From NCBI GenBank assembly GCA_008692225.1, contig VICG01000009.1, positions 1,426,001 through 1,490,000 on the forward strand: DNA of 64,000 nucleotides, in the 5' to 3' direction. Position 1 is the stretch's first letter. The number at the start of each line of letters is the position of its first letter. The DNA comes from Monilinia fructicola. Lineage: Eukaryota; Ascomycota; Leotiomycetes; Helotiales; Sclerotiniaceae. Under the pieces are notes generated by a model, which saw only the letters and a list, made by a program, of their open reading frames with translations, was not told where the DNA came from and did no database searches. Positions 59,017 to 64,000 of this stretch are shown here, piece after piece. Position numbers and translations under genes: made by a program.

Positions 59017-62000
59017 CTACAGCTCCTTGGTAAGTCTCGACCTATCATCCCTCCTTGACCCTAACCCCTGTTCGCTCTCCCTCTCAATTTCCCTCTCCAC
59101 CATCTCAATACTACTCAAGCTCGGAAATCTCTTACTAAAATCTGTTATATATTCTTCTTTCTCCTGAGATGTCATATCAGGTCTTGGCTGAATAGGTCTG
59201 TTACTCAGATATGACGGCTTAGGTGGCGAATTATGAATACCAAGGCCATTACCTGTATTCATATTATTGAGATGTGTAGGTTTAGGGGGAGCATTGGGTT
59301 TTGGGCCCGTTTTAGTAATTGGTAACTGAGGTTGAGGGGGAGTTTGTTGGGAACGAGGTTTGGTATAGTTGAGATCGGGTGAAGGGATCGAAGGTTGGGT
59401 TGGCTTGCGTGTCACGGGTGGTCTAGCGTATGGATTCCCAGTTGGTAACGGATTTGGCTGGCCTGGTATATCTGTATATCTTCCATAACCTTCTGCTGTT
59501 TTCTTTGGGGAGGGTTGCTGACTATTCTCGTCTAGTAGACTTTTGACCTTGTGTTGGATACTTGCAGCTCGGGTCACACCACCAATACTCTTTGGGGCTG
59601 GTGCACCATCACGATCTGCAAGTCGCTTCCGATATTCGGCTGCAGCATCAGCGACACGTTTCTCTTCGATTGATAACTTTCTTCGCTCAACCTCTCTTCT
59701 TTGCTCTGGTGTCATATTGTCATCTATCTTTCCATCATCACTTCTACCATCTGTTGCTTCAGATCCAGCTATTGGCGTCAAAGCATGTCGATCAAGATCA
59801 TGTAAAGGGCTTGGAGTTCTGGGACCGGGTGGAGCGCTGGCATTGTTTTCGAATCTTTTAAAGGCATCTCCGAATTTACCAGCCAATAGATTCTTAGTGC
59901 CGGATAATGACATAGATGGCATACTTGAACGTTTTGATTGCTTTGAGCCACTACTGCGACGTCTATCTTTTTTAGTTCTTTCGTGGTCTTCCATTGATTT
60001 AAGAAAATCAACATTTGACTGAACATCATCATCATTTGGATCCGTTATGGCAAAATCCCTGGAATATGATGGACATCTTTGCGAATCCAGTGAGGGGCGA
60101 CCTTCTTTCTCTCGAAGGAAATCCATGTTGGATTCCAAGTATTGACTAGACGGGCGTGGTCGACTCAAACCCGACTTGGTTCGAGAAATTGTACCTTCCA
60201 GAGCTTCATTGCTCGGTCTGCTCATTTCGAGTGATGGTCTTGATGATGACGGATGCCTCACATGACTTGGTTGTGAAGTGTATGAAGCATTTCGAGGTAA
60301 GCCAGGGTGCACCGGTAGAAATTCTTGTGGTTCTAAAGTCGGCGTTCTAGATGGGGTCGAGAGTTGGTTTCGTGGTACACTATTCGATCGATGATGGTCC
60401 GATGGAAGAAGACGTGGCGAAGCTGTGTAAGTCGGCGGTCGTGTACTTGACGGTGGTGGCGTTGGTGTCGTCATTGTACCTGGGATACATATGAGGATGG
60501 CTTCGTACCAGGATGAGTGGGCGTGGGTTGGTATATTAAGGCTGCCGGTACGTCTGACGTTTGAAGCTCTAATGGATTGCTAGATAAAATCTGTTGAGCA
60601 CGAGATGGCTTGTTGATCGAGGTTGATGACCCTGGTCGGATTGGCATAGCAAATGCATCATCGGCTAGTCTTTCCGTCACCCTTTTACTGATGGGCTGTG
60701 ATGACTTTGGTGGTGAGTTTGATCCAAAGTCAAATTTGCCTCCATCGTGCAGTATTGAGAACTGATCTATACTTGGAAATCGACTAGAGATTTCGTCTAC
60801 AACAGGAGCAGGATTATTCGAATCCAGAGCAGCAAATGGGTCACTAGCTGTGCCCCTCATCGGAGACGGAGTAGGTTTTGTGGAATGTGGCTGTGAACCA
60901 GCCGTAGGTCTCCCCCTTCGCATCGGGACGACATCAGGGATGATTGTTTGATGTTGTGTTGGAGGTGCAAAAACCGCTCCCACAATCGGAGGTGATACCA
61001 GAGCTTCGGTAGTTGGTAATTGCTGATGTCGCCGCGATTCCGATTGCGTTCTTCCGGCATAGATCTATGAATGTGAGCTTTCCGTAAGCGGAGCAAGGTG
61101 TGCAGGAACATACATCTTTAATTGGAACCTCAATCCCTTGCATGAGGCACGATTCCCGTAAAACCTGGTATATATTGGGACGAGATGTTGGCTTCTCTTT
61201 CAACATGGATGCTATATTTTGTTAGCATCTATTCTCCCTATGCTAGAACATGGTATTGATTGTACCTATCAAGTTTTTAAGGGGGTCCGAAAACATTGGA
61301 TATGAAGGGAATTTAAAGCTTGCGTTCAAAATCGCTAGTTGTCCCTGAGCTTCGAATGGTGTGGTATAATAGCACAGCTTATATAGTAGCACACCTAATG
61401 CCCAAATGTCCGATTTCTCATCAATTGGCAGTTTCCTGTATACATCTATCATTTCGGGACTCCTATATTGTAATGTGGTATGTTTCTGAACATCATCTTC
61501 GATCAATCTGCATTCAGCAGCCGTCGTAGCGGCAGGGCGAGGGGGCGCGGTCGAACCAAAGTCGCAGAGCTTGAATCTTCGGGAAGGACCAGTGGAAGTT
61601 ATGAGAACATTCTCGACCTTAAGGTCTCGATGTAAAAGAGGAGGTTTAAGATAGTGCATGCATGCTACTCCTTCTGCCACGTCGGAGAATATCTTGAGAA
61701 TTTCTGGTTCGGTCAACCTATTTTGAAGTCGGGTATTCATGAAATCAATCAAACCGCCCCCGTTGCAAAACTCCATCAGTAAGAAGACCTCGTATCCTCC
61801 CCCCTTCAGTTGAGATGCGTGTGAATCGTAATACGTAACGATTGGGCGGTGTCCCTTCAACTTCTTCATCGTCTCTACCTCGGTTCTCATATTGGCCAAA
61901 TGTTCCTTGTCGGGTACCGCGACTCGTTTCAACACAGCAATATCTGTCCCATCGATGGGAGTGGGCATTTTAACCAGGTAAACATGGGCAAAGCCTCCCT

Positions 62001-62157
62001 CCGAGAAGTACTTCTGGATAACGACCTTGTGACTTCCAACCTGTATCTTTGTTCCTGGTGCAAAAGTTCCAGCTGGTGCCGCAGGATCAGTTATTGGTAC
62101 AGGTCCCCCATACGCCGCAGGTCGAGGGGCCGTCGCTGGCATATTGTAAGATGCCAT
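59017..62157 (-). CDS. Ark1/Prk1/Akl1-type serine/threonine kinase, one frame break
   Basis: Exons 61266-62157, 61114-61211 and 59017-61064, with introns of 51 and 49 bp. The kinase domain (about residues 45-320) has a Gly-rich loop FSEGGFAHVYLV, Lys77 in IAVLKRV, HRDLKVENVL (Asp178), DFGS (199-202) and SPEMIDVYRKLPIDEKSDIW, the signature of the NAK family (yeast Ark1, Prk1, Akl1; human AAK1/GAK), which controls actin and clathrin endocytosis. A long Pro/Ser-rich disordered tail carries the rest. The start at 62157 is the first in-frame ATG. In exon 3 the frame changes at about 60471-60480 (CCCAGGTACAATG on the gene strand): one more base there would join the two long frames into about 1,010 residues. 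No intron fits, so a sequence error, a true truncation near residue 530, or a separate downstream frame are the options. Confidence 0.88.
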
Positions 62158-62603
62158 GGTTGAGGTGGCAGATGTTGAGCAAGACGAGGGTATTTCAGAG
62201 CTAGAATTAGAAGTTGTCACCGCATTGAGTGGAAAGTAATGATTTGTCAATGACGCAAATGATTAAATAATACAATTCAAGCCTTACAAGATGATTCAAA
62301 AAGTGTGAAGAAGCTCGATGAGTAGATACAACGGTCAACGTCCAACGTCTATTCAAGCAAGCTACTTTGACTTTGACCGCATAGAGTTTCGAGAGTGATA
62401 AACGGGGCATATCCAAGCTGGCATTGATGGCATGGTTTAGCGTTGATTATGAACCGACCGCCTTTTATTCTGCCATCACTCACCGATCAACCAATAGAAA
62501 GGAGAAGTGAACGTGTCTCACATTAGATCACTTGCTTGTGTCCAATCTTGCAGATATCATACACATCCATACCGACACATTCAATACAATACCTCCAGCT
62601 ATA

Positions 62604-62636
<33 letters not shown>

Positions 62637-64000
62637 CTAGGCATGTAAGGAAAAGGAGCAGGGCTGGGAAAGATGGAATCCAAAAGTAGGGGGTCATCAT
62701 CATTTCAAGTGATTGGTTGATGATTCTGGTTACCTACCTATAATGCGTAACGTGATGATTGTTGGGGGAGGCGGGAGGCATGTCATGTCATCTCATCTCA
62801 TCTTTTTGCATATGAAGATATGAACTTTTTTTTCCTTGGTGCTTTGACTTTGACATATTCCCCAGTTTCGTGGAAGAGGAATAATAATAAGAGGCATGTC
62901 ATGATGCGCTTATTGTCTAACCCTAACCTATTTCAGTACGGTACAGCACAGCACAGTACGGTATCACGAAAAGAAGTTTATATCCTCATTGGTCGCCCTG
63001 AGGGGTACAGCAACACCATCGCATCAACAACTGACTCGTCATTATATTTTGGGGCAATCGTTGTTCTATGTAACTTGGCCAGCCTTATCGAGAAAGCCTC
63101 CTTCCCTTCATCCTACCTATTGGAAATGAAGTGTTGTTACAGATTTGATCAAAATAAGGCATTCTTACTCGACTCAACTCAACTCAACCCAACCCAACCA
63201 TGGTAAGTGCGATGTTGTAGTGCGATGTTGTAGTACAATGTTTCGAATGGATAGGGTATCAATTGTGCCTTGCATCCGTAGGTACTAGGTATACGATCAA
63301 ATACCTAGGTAAGCACTGGACTCCAGAAAGATGGATGTTATTATCTACACAGTACTGTAGCTAGCTGTCTGTATATCACGCGGACGAATGATGAGTAATA
63401 AGTCAATGATGGGGATTTTCATTGAGACCGGAAGTCCGATTCTATTTCTGGTACCGGTCGGTAATTGATTGCATCCCCATATTCTCATATTCTTGTTCTG
63501 TTGATATATGATTTTCTATCCATGTACTCTGCATGATGATTGATGGCAATGATCATGATACTGTAATCCTGACATTCATACCGAAATCTATCGGATGTGT
63601 ACAACCACCACTATATTTGCAAGTCATCACTTATTAGATATCCTCAACAGCGTGTTGTCTCTTTCAATAACAAGGCTTGCATAGTTAGTTAGTAGCTGTT
63701 GGTATAAAAGATGGTTGACTGTCTAAATAGTAGGTAGGCTGAGTTTACCAAGGGAGGTAAAATCCCAATGTGATCTGTCCTTTTCATTGGATAATATAAT
63801 TGATATTTGGGAGTAAATAATGATTGAGCACACCTGGGCAATGGAATGTTTGCTCTATGTCGTTTTAGGCATTTCGAGGCTACCCGTGGACGTGCTTTGA
63901 ATGAGGATTGGATTTATAAGATTTAAACGAATTGGATACATCAATCTATGAACATGTATGAATACACTACCTAGTAGCTATACTAGGATATCTCTATACT
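62158..64000. other. Intergenic region upstream of the kinase gene
   Basis: The first 250 bases are the probable 5' UTR and promoter of the kinase; the frame stays open upstream of 62157 to about 62250 but has no ATG. An AT dinucleotide repeat lies at 62604-62629, ACAGCACAGTACGGTA-type words at 62941-62962, and TACCTAGGTA at 63302-63311. A 128-codon frame at 62820 has no family signal. No gene supported up to the window end. Confidence 0.5.

Noticed and set aside
62820..63206. 128-codon + strand frame
   Set aside because: No domain, repeat-derived end, and intergenic-type composition.

Overview
The window is nuclear DNA of a filamentous ascomycete (Pezizomycotina). Genes carry several short introns of about 46-70 bp with GT...CTRAY...AG signals, intergenic DNA is long, and strongly AT-biased blocks look like repeats decayed by repeat-induced point mutation (RIP). 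The gene set and style fit Leotiomycetes (a Botrytis/Sclerotinia-like fungus), but that rank is an inference. I see no tRNA, rRNA or CRISPR.

Layout. 1-3.3 kb: end of a large disordered protein with four RanBP2-type zinc fingers. 5.2-6.9 kb (-): G3BP/Bre5-like NTF2+RRM protein. 8.1-9.8 kb (-): six-exon TPR-like protein. 11.0-11.5 kb (-): glutathione S-transferase pseudogene. 13.9-14.6 kb: AT-rich block with a 101-bp tandem duplication. 15.6-16.2 kb: three-exon small protein. 17.1-19.1 kb: FACT subunit Pob3. 20-25.3 kb: accessory region with an unidentified four-exon gene and decayed relatives. 26.4-29.1 kb (-): cytochrome b561-like membrane protein with a very long basic tail. 29-33 kb: gene-poor. 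33.3-34.1 kb (+): kinetochore protein Nnf1. 34.6-36.1 kb (-): PH-domain protein. Both of these last genes are broken by single-base excesses in homopolymers. 37.7-40.5 kb: AT-rich decayed DNA, including a 1,515-bp Fot1/pogo-type (Tc1-mariner) element with TA target duplication and 35-bp inverted repeats. 41.4-42.2 kb (-): unidentified pseudogene. 42.9-44.6 kb: secreted FAD-linked oxidase. 45.7-47.6 kb: MFS transporter. 49.6-51.9 kb (-): decayed GH18 chitinase. 52.1-53.5 kb (-): two small ORFs and an F-box fragment. 55.3-58.0 kb: two related Cys/His-motif proteins, one in a GC-rich island. 59.0-62.2 kb (-): Ark1/Prk1-type kinase.

Housekeeping functions (mRNP/deubiquitination, chromatin, kinetochore, actin/endocytosis kinase) alternate with accessory stretches rich in pseudogenes and decayed repeats. 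The oxidase and transporter stand side by side on the same strand and could act together. Two 10-bp palindromes, TACCTAGGTA and TACTCGAGTA, recur between genes far more often than base composition predicts.
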